A DNA stretch of 64,000 nt from a bacterium. GTDB lineage: Bacteria; Myxococcota_A; Bradymonadia; UBA7976; UBA1532. Under the pieces are notes generated by a model, which saw nothing but the letters and a program-made list of their open reading frames with translations, did no database searches and was not told the DNA's origin. This document shows positions 1 through 11,761 of this stretch, in pieces. The position numbers were made by a program, and so were the translations under genes. The stretch lies in the NCBI GenBank assembly GCA_030427205.1, contig JAUHXC010000019.1, forward strand, positions 141,719 to 205,718. The letters are read 5' to 3'. The first letter of the stretch is position 1. Every line of letters starts with the position of its first letter.

Positions 1-1985
1 GCGCGGGCCACAACAGCGTCCGCTGGCCCTCCTACGCCGCGCTGCGCCCGTTCGCGGGCGTCGACGGCCCGTGCGCCCGGCCCTTCGGCTACCTGTACCC
101 GATACCGCTGCACATCGAGCAGACCTCGCGGCTCGTGATCAGAGACGCCGACGTGATCGACCCGCACACCCTGCTCGTGCGCCGCGACTGCGAAGACCCG
201 GAGAGCGAGGTCATCTGCCTGCCGCCGAGAAACGAGCAGCTCATCGAGCTGCCGCCGGGCGACTACACGCTCTTCGCCCTCGACGACGAGAGCCGCTTCT
301 CCAATCGCATCGCGGTCACGGTCGAGCCCGCCCAGCTGCCGTTCGCCTGCGACAACGGGGTCGACGACGACGGCGACGGCGCCGTCGACCTCGACGACAT
401 CGGCTGCTTGTCGATCGTCGACGACGACGAGGCCGACCCCGACGGCGAGGCCCCGCCGGTCTGCGCCGACGGGATCGACAACGACGCCGACGGCCGGCCC
501 GACTACCCGCTCGATCCCCAGTGCAGCGGCGCCGGCGACCACTTCGAGCGGGCGACCTGCGACCTGCGCGACCCGGCGCTGACCGCGCCGCTGCCCTTCG
601 GCGAGAGCCGCCAGCCCTTCGTCGGCGACCGGCGGCGCCCGGGCAGCGCCTGCGGCGAAGGCGGCTGGTTCGTCGGGGCGAGCCTCTTCGCCGACCTCGA
701 CGCGCCGGCCCTCGTCGACGTGCGCGTAGACGGACTGCAGGGCGAGCACCGGATCGACTTCCAGTGCCCGCGCCGCGGCTGCCTCCGGGGCGATGTCAGC
801 AACCTGCGCCTCGAGCCGGGCGACCTGCGCATCGACGTGCTGACCCGGACCCCCGACGACGCGGGCGTGGTGACGGTGAACCTGCGCCCGGCGAGACCGC
901 CCGCCTGCGCCAACGGGCGCGACGACGACGGCGACGGGCAGATCGACGCGCTCGACCCGGGCTGCCTCGACGCCGCGGACGACGACGAAGCCGACCCCGC
1001 CCGCGCGCCGGTCTGCGCCGACGGCGTCGACAACGACGGCGACGGGGCCATCGACTTCCCCGACGACAGCGGCTGCGACGGCCCGGGCGGACCGGCCGAA
1101 GGGCAGCGCTGCCCCGAGGGCGTACCGCAGATCGACCTCGGCGCCGCCGGCGGCCTCGCCGAGTTCGACGACGTCCGGCACACCGCCGCGCTGCGGCTGG
1201 GCTGCAACCCGAGCAACGCGCCGCGGGCGGTCGCCACAATCGACGTCGAGGTGCCGTCGCGGCTGACGGTCGCCGGCAGCTCACGCAACCCGGTGCTGCG
1301 GCGGCACTGCGGCCAATCGGCGGAGATCACCTGCGACGCCCGCGAGGTGCCGGTCGTCCGGCGGGGCAGCTACGCGATCATCGGGCACTTCTTCCGCAAC
1401 GGACCCGCCACCCTCGACGTCGGCCTCGAGCCGCTCGCCGCGCTCGACCGCGCCTGCCTCGACGGCATCGACAGCGACGGCGACGGCCTCATCGACCTCG
1501 ACGACCCCGGCTGCAGCGGACCGGGCGACGCCGACGAAGCCGACGACGGGCCGGCGCCCTGCGCCAACGGCCTCGACGACGACGGCGACGGCGCCGTCGA
1601 CTTCCCCGACGACCCGGACTGCGACGGCGCCGGCGACAGCGAAGCCCCGGTCATCATCGACGCGCAGACCCGCTACGGTCGGATCGACGGGTTCGTGCTG
1701 CCGCTGGGCGCGGAGCGGGCCGCGGTGGACATCTGGCTGCCCCGCGGCGGCGTGCTGCGCGCCGAGACCGTCGACTCGCTCAGCTACGACCCGACCCTGA
1801 GCCTGCTCGACGGCGACGGCCGGGAGATGATCCGCGACCGCGACGGCGGCCCCGACCTCGACGCCCGCATCGAGACCGACGACCTGCCGCCGGGGCGCTA
1901 TACGCTGCAGGTCACCCCCACGGCGGCGATCGAGGGCGCCTCGACCACGCTGCGGGTCGAGGTCGAGCCGCTGCCCATCCCTTGA
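1..1985 (+). CDS. Secreted protein with MopE-like DGDG repeats, 5' partial
   Basis: The reading frame is open from base 3, so the gene begins before the window and a GTG at 135 is probably internal. Six copies of a module of the form C-x-(N/D)G-(V/I/R/L)D-(N/D/S)D-x-DG followed by a D-rich stretch and a second Cys are visible, for example DGVDNDGDGAIDFPDD. They resemble the putative metal-binding (MopE/dockerin-like) motif common in myxobacterial surface proteins, where the Asp side chains are expected to hold Ca2+. The last ~100 residues look like a pre-peptidase C-terminal (PPC) beta-sandwich, with PTLSLLDGDG and a terminal DDLPPGRYTLQVTP. No enzyme domain is visible in the part present. 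It converges with the next lipoprotein gene with 12 bp between stops. A surface role is inferred; the exact function is unknown. Confidence 0.8.
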   Translation, partial: AGHNSVRWPSYAALRPFAGVDGPCARPFGYLYPIPLHIEQTSRLVIRDADVIDPHTLLVRRDCEDPESEVICLPPRNEQLIELPPGDYTLFALDDESRFSNRIAVTVEPAQLPFACDNGVDDDGDGAVDLDDIGCLSIVDDDEADPDGEAPPVCADGIDNDADGRPDYPLDPQCSGAGDHFERATCDLRDPALTAPLPFGESRQPFVGDRRRPGSACGEGGWFVGASLFADLDAPALVDVRVDGLQGEHRIDFQCPRRGCLRGDVSNLRLEPGDLRIDVLTRTPDDAGVVTVNLRPARPPACANGRDDDGDGQIDALDPGCLDAADDDEADPARAPVCADGVDNDGDGAIDFPDDSGCDGPGGPAEGQRCPEGVPQIDLGAAGGLAEFDDVRHTAALRLGCNPSNAPRAVATIDVEVPSRLTVAGSSRNPVLRRHCGQSAEITCDAREVPVVRRGSYAIIGHFFRNGPATLDVGLEPLAALDRACLDGIDSDGDGLIDLDDPGCSGPGDADEADDGPAPCANGLDDDGDGAVDFPDDPDCDGAGDSEAPVIIDAQTRYGRIDGFVLPLGAERAAVDIWLPRGGVLRAETVDSLSYDPTLSLLDGDGREMIRDRDGGPDLDARIETDDLPPGRYTLQVTPTAAIEGASTTLRVEVEPLPIP

Positions 1986-1997
1986 GACCGCCCGACG

Positions 1998-4220
1998 CTA
2001 CGGCGCGGCGGGCTCGAAGGCGCCCAGCGTCGGCGGGTCGGGCCGCTCGACGCCGCGCAGGTCGTGGGTGACCGCCGACGGCGTGCCCTGCCCCACCGCC
2101 GGCGAGTCGGCCGCCGGGCGCACGTCGCCGCCGTCCCGATCGACGAAGAGCGGGTCCTCCTGCACGATGCGCCGGGCCTGCACCGCCGTGATCGGCTGAT
2201 CGAAGCCCCAGATCAGGGCGTCGGTGACCTCCAGATCGTTGGCGCTGCCCGCCAGCCCGGTCGTCTCCTGCCAGCGCGGCCCCTCGAGCGCGTCGCCCAC
2301 GATGATGCTGTCGAGCACCGGGCCGCGGTGGCCCTGCTTCGCCAGCACCCCGTAGAGCGCGATCTCGCGCACGATGTTGCCCTCGTCGCCGACCTCGCCA
2401 CCGGGCGCCGGCACACCGCCGGGCGCCGGCTCGGGCAGCGCGCCGGGCTGGTCGTCGATGACGATCGTGGCGTGGCGTACCTCGATCGGCCCGGCGACCT
2501 CGATGCCCACCAGCGGGTCGGTCCACGCGAGGCCCGCGCCGCCGCCCGACCCGCCGTCGCCGCCCGGCTCGCCGTCTTCGCCCGCGGCGCCCGGGCCGCC
2601 CTGGCCGCCCTGCCCGAGCGCGCCGAGGCGCAGCCCGTGGATCGCGACGTTGCTCAGGCGCAGCAGCGCGTCGTCGTCGTGCAGCACCCCGCGCACCTGC
2701 CCCTGCCGACCGCCGAGGCCGCCGCCGAAACCCGGCCCGCGGATGTTCTCGCGCCCGCGGCTGCCCCGACCGCCCGCGCCCGACCACAGCCCGGCGATCT
2801 CCACGTTCTCGATCACCGGCGACTGCATCGCCGGGCGGGCGAACTCGGTCGTGATGCCGACCGCCGGCCCGCCGTCTCCGCCGACGCTGATGATGCCGAA
2901 GCCCGCCGAGCCCGCCGCGCCGCCGGCCCCGCCGCGCAGCTCGCTGATGCGCACGTCGCGCACCCGCACGGTGCGCCCCAGGATCAACCCGTAGACGCCG
3001 CCGCCCAGGCCGCCCGCCCCGGCCCGCTCCTGCTCGGCGTCACCACCGTCTCCACCGGGGCCGGCGGTCAGCCGGCTGATCTCGAGACCGTCGACGACCA
3101 GCTCGCCCTCGCCGAGGAAGGTCAGCCCGGAGACCGATCCCGCCCGCCCGCCGTCGCTCGCCGCGAACCGGAGGTCGTCGGCTTCGTGCCGCCCGGGGTT
3201 GCCGCCGGCGCGGGCCACGAAGTCGCGCATGACGACCCGCTCGACGACCCCGGAGGTGGTATCGGCGAGGTAGATGCCCGCGATGCCCGCGCTGCTCTCG
3301 GTGCACAGATCACGGATGACCGAATCCCGTATCTCGAGCCGCCCGTCCCGACCGAAGACGCCGTCCCGCGCGTGTTCGAGGACGACGTGCTCGGCGACGA
3401 GCGTATGGCCGCTCAGGCGGATGAGGAAGCTGCTGCAGCGGCTCTCCGGCCGCGGATGCACGGTGACCGGCAGGCCCGGCCGGCCGCGCAGGGTCAGGTC
3501 GTCAGTCAGCGTCCAGTTGCCTTCGAGCGTCACGACCGCGCCGGCCTCGATGATCAGCGGGCCGCCCATCTCGAAGCCGTTGGAGACGAAGACCCGCGCG
3601 CCCTCGGGCCAGCGTTCGTGGCCCAGCGGGTCGACCAGTTCGTTCGCCCGGCACTCGGCGTCGCAGAACCCGCCGGGCGCCGTGTCGCCCTCGTCGCACT
3701 CTTCGAAAGCCCGCTGCAGCAGGCCGTCGCCGCATTCGCCTTCGCGGGCGCACATCGCGGTGCAGCCGTGCCCCGCGCCGTTGTCGGGCCCCAGATCGCA
3801 CGCTTCGCCGTCGTCGACCACGCCGTCCCCGCAGACGCCGACGGGCGCCATGTCGGGCGCCATGTCGAGGGCCATGTCGAGGGCCATGTCGGGCACGGGC
3901 CCCAGGTCCGGCGCCATGTCGAGCACCGGCCCCAGGTCCGGCGCCATGTCGGGCACCGGCCCCATGTCGGCCACGGGTCCCAGATCCGGCGTCATGTCGA
4001 AGCCGATCGCCATATCGAGCCCGATGGCCATGTCGTCCTCGGGCCGCATATCGGGCCCCACGTCGTCGGGACCGCGATCGGGCGCCGCGTCGGCCGCTGG
4101 CCCGTCGGCGGCGGCATCGCTCGGGCGGTCGCCATCCGGCGTCGAGTCGCCGCCATCCGGCGTACAGCCGACGAGCGCCGCGATCGCTGCCAGCACGAAT
4201 ACGTTGCGCGCGTATCTCAT
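1998..4220 (-). CDS. Lipoprotein with DMAPDLGP linker, DUF4215-like Cys repeat and beta-helix
   Basis: The 740-residue product starts with a lipoprotein signal (lipobox ALVGC, Cys19). Next comes a low-complexity Asp/Met/Pro linker (residues ~20-125) built from repeats such as DMAPDLGPV. A cysteine-rich segment follows with CGDGVVDDGEACD and ECGDGLLQRAFEECDEGD, the pattern of the Myxococcus cysteine-rich repeat. The rest looks like a right-handed parallel beta-helix, with repeated short hydrophobic strands (VRDVRISELRG, LRLSNVAIHGL) and Gly-rich turns of the GGxGG type. The C-terminal DSPAVGQGTP and ERPDPPTLGAFEP match the typical end of choice-of-anchor/beta-helix surface proteins. It probably sits on the cell surface. 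The neighbouring AraC gene reads in the same direction 85 bp upstream; no enzymatic site was recognised. Confidence 0.85.
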   Translation of the reverse strand: MRYARNVFVLAAIAALVGCTPDGGDSTPDGDRPSDAAADGPAADAAPDRGPDDVGPDMRPEDDMAIGLDMAIGFDMTPDLGPVADMGPVPDMAPDLGPVLDMAPDLGPVPDMALDMALDMAPDMAPVGVCGDGVVDDGEACDLGPDNGAGHGCTAMCAREGECGDGLLQRAFEECDEGDTAPGGFCDAECRANELVDPLGHERWPEGARVFVSNGFEMGGPLIIEAGAVVTLEGNWTLTDDLTLRGRPGLPVTVHPRPESRCSSFLIRLSGHTLVAEHVVLEHARDGVFGRDGRLEIRDSVIRDLCTESSAGIAGIYLADTTSGVVERVVMRDFVARAGGNPGRHEADDLRFAASDGGRAGSVSGLTFLGEGELVVDGLEISRLTAGPGGDGGDAEQERAGAGGLGGGVYGLILGRTVRVRDVRISELRGGAGGAAGSAGFGIISVGGDGGPAVGITTEFARPAMQSPVIENVEIAGLWSGAGGRGSRGRENIRGPGFGGGLGGRQGQVRGVLHDDDALLRLSNVAIHGLRLGALGQGGQGGPGAAGEDGEPGGDGGSGGGAGLAWTDPLVGIEVAGPIEVRHATIVIDDQPGALPEPAPGGVPAPGGEVGDEGNIVREIALYGVLAKQGHRGPVLDSIIVGDALEGPRWQETTGLAGSANDLEVTDALIWGFDQPITAVQARRIVQEDPLFVDRDGGDVRPAADSPAVGQGTPSAVTHDLRGVERPDPPTLGAFEPAAP
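3840..4110 (-). repeat. Degenerate in-frame repeat encoding the D-M-x-P-D linker
   Basis: Short imperfect direct repeats built on GGCGCCATGTCG and CCCAGGTCCGGC (plus-strand sense) recur every 15-30 bp. They encode the linker just after the lipidated Cys of the 1998-4220 gene. Linkers of this kind are common in myxobacterial lipoproteins, where they lift a folded domain off the membrane. Copy number is likely to vary between strains. Confidence 0.7.
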
Positions 4221-4305
4221 GGTCTGCTCCGTCGGTCGGACCCGGCCCCTGATCGGACGCCCATCATTCGGTGCGTCGCCGTCGACCGCAAGGGCGCCGC
4301 CCGCA

Positions 4306-5343
4306 TCAGGCCAACGACCGCCGATACTGCCCCGGGCTCAGCCCCGTCCACCGGCGGCAGGCCCGACGAAAAGCGCTCTCGGTCGAGTAGCCCAGCGCCA
4401 GCGCGATCTCGAGCACGCTGAGGTCGGGATCGGCCAGCAGCTGCCGGGCCGTCGCCGCGCGGGCCTCGTCGATGAGCGCGCGCACCGACGTGCCCAGCTC
4501 GTCCGCGCGCCGCTGAAGCGTGCGCAGGCCCAGACCCATGCGCCGGGCGAGGGCCGATGCACCGTACTCGCCGCGGGCCACGTTGCGCGCCGCCGCATCG
4601 CGCATGCGGCGCAGCTCGGCGGGCGCCGCCTGCCGCTCGAGCTGCTGCCGCACCAGCTCCAGGTGGGCCCGCAAGACCCGCAGCCGCGCGCCCGCGTCGG
4701 GGTCGACCGGATCAGCCAGCCGCGGCCCGTGAAAGAGCAGCGCGTTGGCCGGCATCTCGAAGCGCACGGGCACCGCGAACGCGCCGACATAACGCGCGAC
4801 GGGCGCGGTGGGGCGGTGGTCGAGCCAGACCTCGCGCAGCGCGCCCGGGCGACCGAAGCCCTCGCCGATCACCCGGGCCCCCATCATCAGGCCCATCTCG
4901 GCGCCCAGGCCACCGAACAGGCGATCGTTGGGGTGTTCGAGGCGCAGCATCGGACCCGGCGGCGCCTCGCTGAACGCCAGGACCGCGCTGCTCGACAGCA
5001 CCGCGCCGAACTGCGTGAACAGCTCGATGCCGGCGCGCACATCGGGCACGAGGCGCACGGCGGGCGCGAGCGGCCCCAGGAAGTGCAGCGGCGCCGCCTC
5101 GGCCACCTGCAGCGCCACCGCCTCGTCGGGCAGGTGCCGCTGCAAGAGGTCGAGGATGCGCCCGATGGCGTCTTCGGGCACCCGATCGGGCGCGGCGATC
5201 AGCGTACGCGGCGCGAGCCCGGCGGCCTCGGCGACCCGGTCGAGCGACAGCCCGCGCTGCACCGCGTAGGCCGCCGCGGCGGTCATCATGCTCGCCAGCA
5301 TCGACGGGTCGCTGGCGTCGAGGGCTCGGTCTTTGTCGTGCAT
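4306..5343 (-). CDS. AraC-family transcriptional regulator
   Basis: 345 residues. The C-terminal ~95 residues hold the two helix-turn-helix units of the AraC/XylS family: YGASALARRMGLGLRTLQRR, then LSVLEIALALGYSTESAFRRA followed by FRRACRRWTGLSPGQYRR. The N-terminal ~200 residues fit the arabinose-binding-like effector domain of the OruR/ArgR-type subgroup (PF12625), with LSLDRVAEAAGLAPRTL near the start. It is divergent from the cupin gene (80 bp between starts), so it most likely controls that gene, itself, or both; the inducer is unknown. It could also read on into the lipoprotein gene 85 bp downstream on the same strand. Confidence 0.9.
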   Translation of the reverse strand: MHDKDRALDASDPSMLASMMTAAAAYAVQRGLSLDRVAEAAGLAPRTLIAAPDRVPEDAIGRILDLLQRHLPDEAVALQVAEAAPLHFLGPLAPAVRLVPDVRAGIELFTQFGAVLSSSAVLAFSEAPPGPMLRLEHPNDRLFGGLGAEMGLMMGARVIGEGFGRPGALREVWLDHRPTAPVARYVGAFAVPVRFEMPANALLFHGPRLADPVDPDAGARLRVLRAHLELVRQQLERQAAPAELRRMRDAAARNVARGEYGASALARRMGLGLRTLQRRADELGTSVRALIDEARAATARQLLADPDLSVLEIALALGYSTESAFRRACRRWTGLSPGQYRRSLA

Positions 5344-5423
5344 CGCGCGGCTCGCCGCCGGGGCAGTGGCTAGGGTCGGAGCGTCGAGTCTACACGGCTC
5401 GCAGACAACCGAAAGGAGCCCGC

Positions 5424-5951
5424 ATGACCCCCACCGTCGAAGACCTGCTCGTCCTGCCCGGCGAGGGCAAGAACATCAACGGCCACATCTACATCGCCAT
5501 CGGCACCGAGCACACCGGCGGCGTCTTCTCGGCGATGAAGGTGACCCTCGCGCCCTATCAGCTGCTCGCGCCGCATACCCACGCCACCGAAGACCAGGCG
5601 GTCTACGTGATCTCGGGCGAGCTGGAGTTCGAGGTCGGCGGCGCGAAGGGGCTGCGCTTCACCGCGCCCGCCGGCAGCTTCGTGCGCAAGCCGGCCGGCG
5701 TCGAGCACAGCTTCTGGAACGCCACCGATACGCCCAGCGAGTACATCGAGCTCAACGCTGGCGAGCGCTTCCAGCAGTTCGTCGAGGCGACCGCCGACGG
5801 CCCGCTGCGCGCGGCGATCGGCGCCGACGAAAAGTACGGCGTCAGCATCAACTACAAGCGGGTGCCGGGCATGCTCATCGAGCACGGCCTCACCAGCCTG
5901 GGCGCGATGAACCTGCCCTGGGAGGGCGCCGCGCCGCCCAAGTTCGGCTGA
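5424..5951 (+). CDS. Cupin domain protein
   Basis: 175 residues forming one cupin beta-barrel. The first metal-binding motif is seen as PHTHATEDQAVYVISGELEF (two His, one Glu) and the second as RKPAGVEHSFWN (last His). The ATG at 5424 is preceded by AGGAG at 6-7 nt. Small cupins of this type include dioxygenases, isomerases and sugar or auxin-like binding proteins; substrate cannot be read from sequence. The divergent AraC regulator next door suggests inducible expression. The stop is followed immediately by the 42-bp repeat array. Confidence 0.88.
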   Translation: MTPTVEDLLVLPGEGKNINGHIYIAIGTEHTGGVFSAMKVTLAPYQLLAPHTHATEDQAVYVISGELEFEVGGAKGLRFTAPAGSFVRKPAGVEHSFWNATDTPSEYIELNAGERFQQFVEATADGPLRAAIGADEKYGVSINYKRVPGMLIEHGLTSLGAMNLPWEGAAPPKFG

Positions 5952-6872
5952 GACCCGCCCCAGACCGAAAGCGATGGCCTCGACGCCGACCCCACCGACC
6001 GCCGATCCGTCGCTTTGGTCCCCGATCCCGCCGCGGCGGCCCCAAAATCGCTGGCAATGGTCCGGGGTCCGGCCGGGGCCGAACCAGAATCGAGAGCAAT
6101 GGCGCCGGGGCCGATACTCACCGACCGCGATGCCGCCGCTCTGCGATGGGATCGGTCCGCGTCGCGCGGCGCGCCGATAACTTCGGTCTGCGGCGCGGCA
6201 GCCGCGGCGCCCGACGCCATGGCTCTGGCCTGCGGGCCGGCCCGGGTCGGCCCGAAACCCGTTTCGACGGTCCATGGCCCGCTCCGGGCGGCACGACAGG
6301 CCGGAGTTCAGCCCACGACGGCGGTCGGGACCGGCCGCAAACCCATTGCAACGGCCCGCCGGTCCGCCGTCGACCGCTTCGCGATCGAGCGCAATGGCTC
6401 GCCGGTCGGTACGCGGCCGCCCCGAGACCATTGCCACCGATTCTGGAGCCGCCGCAGCCGGATCCCGGGGCGTTGCTCCGGTTGCGGGAGCCGCCGCGGT
6501 CGGCGCCCGGGCCGATGCTATCGAATCCAGGCCCGCCGCGGCCGCGCCGGGCGCCGTCGCCGTGGAGCCCGGTGCCGCTGTGGTCGAGCCCCGCGCCATC
6601 GCCACCGAATCCGGGCCCGCCGCGGCCACCTGCGGGCCATTGCCACCGAATCCGAGCCCGCCGCAGCCGCCAGACCGACCATTGCCATCAAGTCCGCGGC
6701 CGCCGTAGCCGACCCGGGCGTCGAAGGCGTCGCTCCCCCGGCCGCCCGGTACGGATTCAGCGCCATCGCCGCGCCTTCGCGCGCCGCGCGGTCGGGCCGG
6801 CGTGCCATACCCGCCTTCCCCCGCCCCGCCGGCCCCGCTATCCTGGGCCATCCCTGCCTCTCGGAGCCCGCC
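5952..6872. repeat. Gene-free region filled by a degenerate 42-bp tandem array (~21 units)
   Basis: No convincing gene lies here. Instead a loosely conserved unit recurs every 40-43 bp through almost the whole interval. The best core is CCATTGCCACCGAATCCG, followed by a GCCCGCCGCGGCC-like stretch. Unit anchors read by eye are near 5965, 6008, 6048, 6090, 6133, 6174, 6217, 6258, 6300, 6343, 6385, 6428, 6470, 6512, 6554, 6596, 6637, 6679, 6720, 6761 and 6802; the block 6428-6720 is clearest. A 42-bp period equals four turns of B-DNA and also 14 codons. Units of 40, 41 or 43 bp shift the reading frame, which argues against a repeat protein and for a structural or protein-binding array. It is not a CRISPR: there are no unique spacers and no cas genes. 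Confidence 0.75.
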
Positions 6873-7211
6873 ATGACCGTGCGCCGCCGCCGCCTGACCA
6901 CGACGCCGCTGCTCGTCGCCTCCGCCGGGGCCGCCATGATGCTCGCGAGCTGCGAGGCGACGAGCAGCGGCAACCTCGTCGCGCCCGCCGAGGCCGAGCT
7001 GTGCGTCGACGTGCTGCCCGAGGCGGCCATGGCCAACGTGCGGTTCAACGACGTGCCCGTCGAAGCGGAAGACGGCTGCGCGCGGGTCTACGAGGGCACC
7101 GTCGAGGTGCGGGCCGAGGCCGACGGCTATCGGCCGTACATCGAGACCCACGAGGTCTTCGGCGATACCCGCCTCGAGGTCACCCTCGAGCCCGAGGCCG
7201 GCGAGCAGTAG
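6873..7211 (+). CDS. Small lipoprotein, PEGA-like
   Basis: 112 residues. The start at 6873 gives MTVRRRRL, then a hydrophobic stretch ending in a lipobox-like MMLASC, a clear lipoprotein signal. The frame is also open upstream, but that part only translates the 42-bp array. The mature part is short (~80 residues) and resembles a single PEGA-like beta unit: CVDVLPEAAMANVRFNDVPV, then GTVEVRAEADGYRPYIET. A TATCCT hexamer at ~6839 is a possible -10 box. It lies 58 bp before the kinase gene at 7270, which also carries TPR-like repeats, so a shared role in envelope sensing is possible but unproven. Confidence 0.75.
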   Translation: MTVRRRRLTTTPLLVASAGAAMMLASCEATSSGNLVAPAEAELCVDVLPEAAMANVRFNDVPVEAEDGCARVYEGTVEVRAEADGYRPYIETHEVFGDTRLEVTLEPEAGEQ

Positions 7212-7269
7212 GCCCGCCGCGGTCGACGCCTCTGGGACGCCGCCCGAACAGCGGCTATCATCGCCGGGC

Positions 7270-10572
<3,303 letters not shown>

Positions 10573-10576
10573 TGGC

Positions 10577-11761
10577 TCAGAACCGCGCGCTGTGCAGCAG
10601 GCGGATCCGCCGCGGCGGGCGCTGGCTTTGGTCGGGCGCGACGGACATCTCGGCGCGATAGAACTGCACGGCGCCGGCGGGGCGCGGGTGATGCCGCCGC
10701 CAGAAGGCTTCGAGCGCCGCGGGATCGACCGGGCCGCCGATGCCGATCAGCCGCCAGACCTCGGCCCAGAGCTGCGGTGACGGCTCGGCGTAGCGCTGCA
10801 GCGGCACGTCGCGGCCGTCGACGACCACCAGCAGGGTCGGCATCGTCGCCCGGGCGGGCTCGGCGAAGGTGGGATAGCACGCCAGCGGCCAGCCGCGGGT
10901 CTCGCCGCGGGCCCCGGCGATCCAGACGGCGAGCACGAGCGCGGCGGTCAGCGCGGTCCGCGGCCACGGCGGCGAGTCCGGGGCTGCGCGCGGGGCCGGC
11001 GCCGGGCCGAGCCAGCGATGCCAGGGCAGGAGCACGGCGAGGCAGGGCCACAGCGAGCCGAAGCGGACGTCGAGCAGCGCGGCGGTCAGCCCGTGGAAGA
11101 TCAGCGCGGCGACCGCGAAGAGTACGCGCCCGCGGCCGGTGACGATCAGGAGCGGCGCGCTCAATTCGAACGCGACGCTGGCGATGGCGCCGACCGTCAG
11201 CAGCGCCGGGGTCTGCTCGACGGCGAAGAGCGGCGTGAAGGTCCACGACTGGGCGAGCTTCCAGCGCAGGTGGCTGCGCAGGACGTCGCCCGAGAGCCAG
11301 TCGGCGCCCGAGAGCGCCAGCTTCCAGGCGCCGGGCCAGGCGTAGATCGCGGCCAGCAGCAGCCAGGCGGCCCACAGCGGCGCGCCGTAGATCGCCGACG
11401 GCGCCGGTCGGGCGCGCCAGCGGCCCCAGGCGAGCGCGTCGGCGCAGGGGCTGAGCGCCAGCAGCGCGGCGAACCAGACGAGGTGGTGGTTGTGCAGCCC
11501 GACGCCGGCGGCGTGCGGCAGGCCGAGCAGCCAGACGCCGCAGATCGCGGCGAGCGCGAAGCCGGCGCGGGCGCGCACGCCGAGCAGGCCCAGCGCGGCG
11601 CCGAGGCATACGCCGGCGCGGCCGAGCTGGCCCAGCCAGGGCAGGTCGGCGTGCCCCGGGGCGGCGTGCACTTCGGGGGAGACGAGCAGCAGCGCGGCGA
11701 CGACGACGCGGAAGACGGCGAGGTCGACGGCGTATCCGGCGAAGGCGCGGCGCGGGTTCAA
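10577..11761 (-). CDS. HTTM-type multi-pass membrane protein
   Basis: 394 residues with about eight hydrophobic segments in the first ~280 residues. The layout fits the HTTM (horizontally transferred transmembrane) domain of the vitamin-K-dependent gamma-carboxylase group: an early DLAVFRVVVAALLL helix, GLHNHHLVWFAALLALSP, and PGAWKLALSGADWLSG. A soluble C-terminal domain of ~100 residues follows, including TLLVVVDGRDVPLQRY. Bacterial HTTM proteins are often fused or paired with redox or peptide-modifying partners. Here the TTG start overlaps the TGA of the diiron gene (TTGA), so the two are translationally coupled. The HTTM assignment rests on layout and is moderately sure. Confidence 0.7.
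   Translation of the reverse strand: MNPRRAFAGYAVDLAVFRVVVAALLLVSPEVHAAPGHADLPWLGQLGRAGVCLGAALGLLGVRARAGFALAAICGVWLLGLPHAAGVGLHNHHLVWFAALLALSPCADALAWGRWRARPAPSAIYGAPLWAAWLLLAAIYAWPGAWKLALSGADWLSGDVLRSHLRWKLAQSWTFTPLFAVEQTPALLTVGAIASVAFELSAPLLIVTGRGRVLFAVAALIFHGLTAALLDVRFGSLWPCLAVLLPWHRWLGPAPAPRAAPDSPPWPRTALTAALVLAVWIAGARGETRGWPLACYPTFAEPARATMPTLLVVVDGRDVPLQRYAEPSPQLWAEVWRLIGIGGPVDPAALEAFWRRHHPRPAGAVQFYRAEMSVAPDQSQRPPRRIRLLHSARF

Noticed and set aside
5952..6872. CRISPR array
   Set aside because: The repeat is degenerate and contiguous, with no unique spacers and no cas genes.
6015..7211. 398-residue plus frame joining the 42-bp array to the small lipoprotein
   Set aside because: The part before 6873 is array translation, and a signal peptide starts cleanly at 6873.
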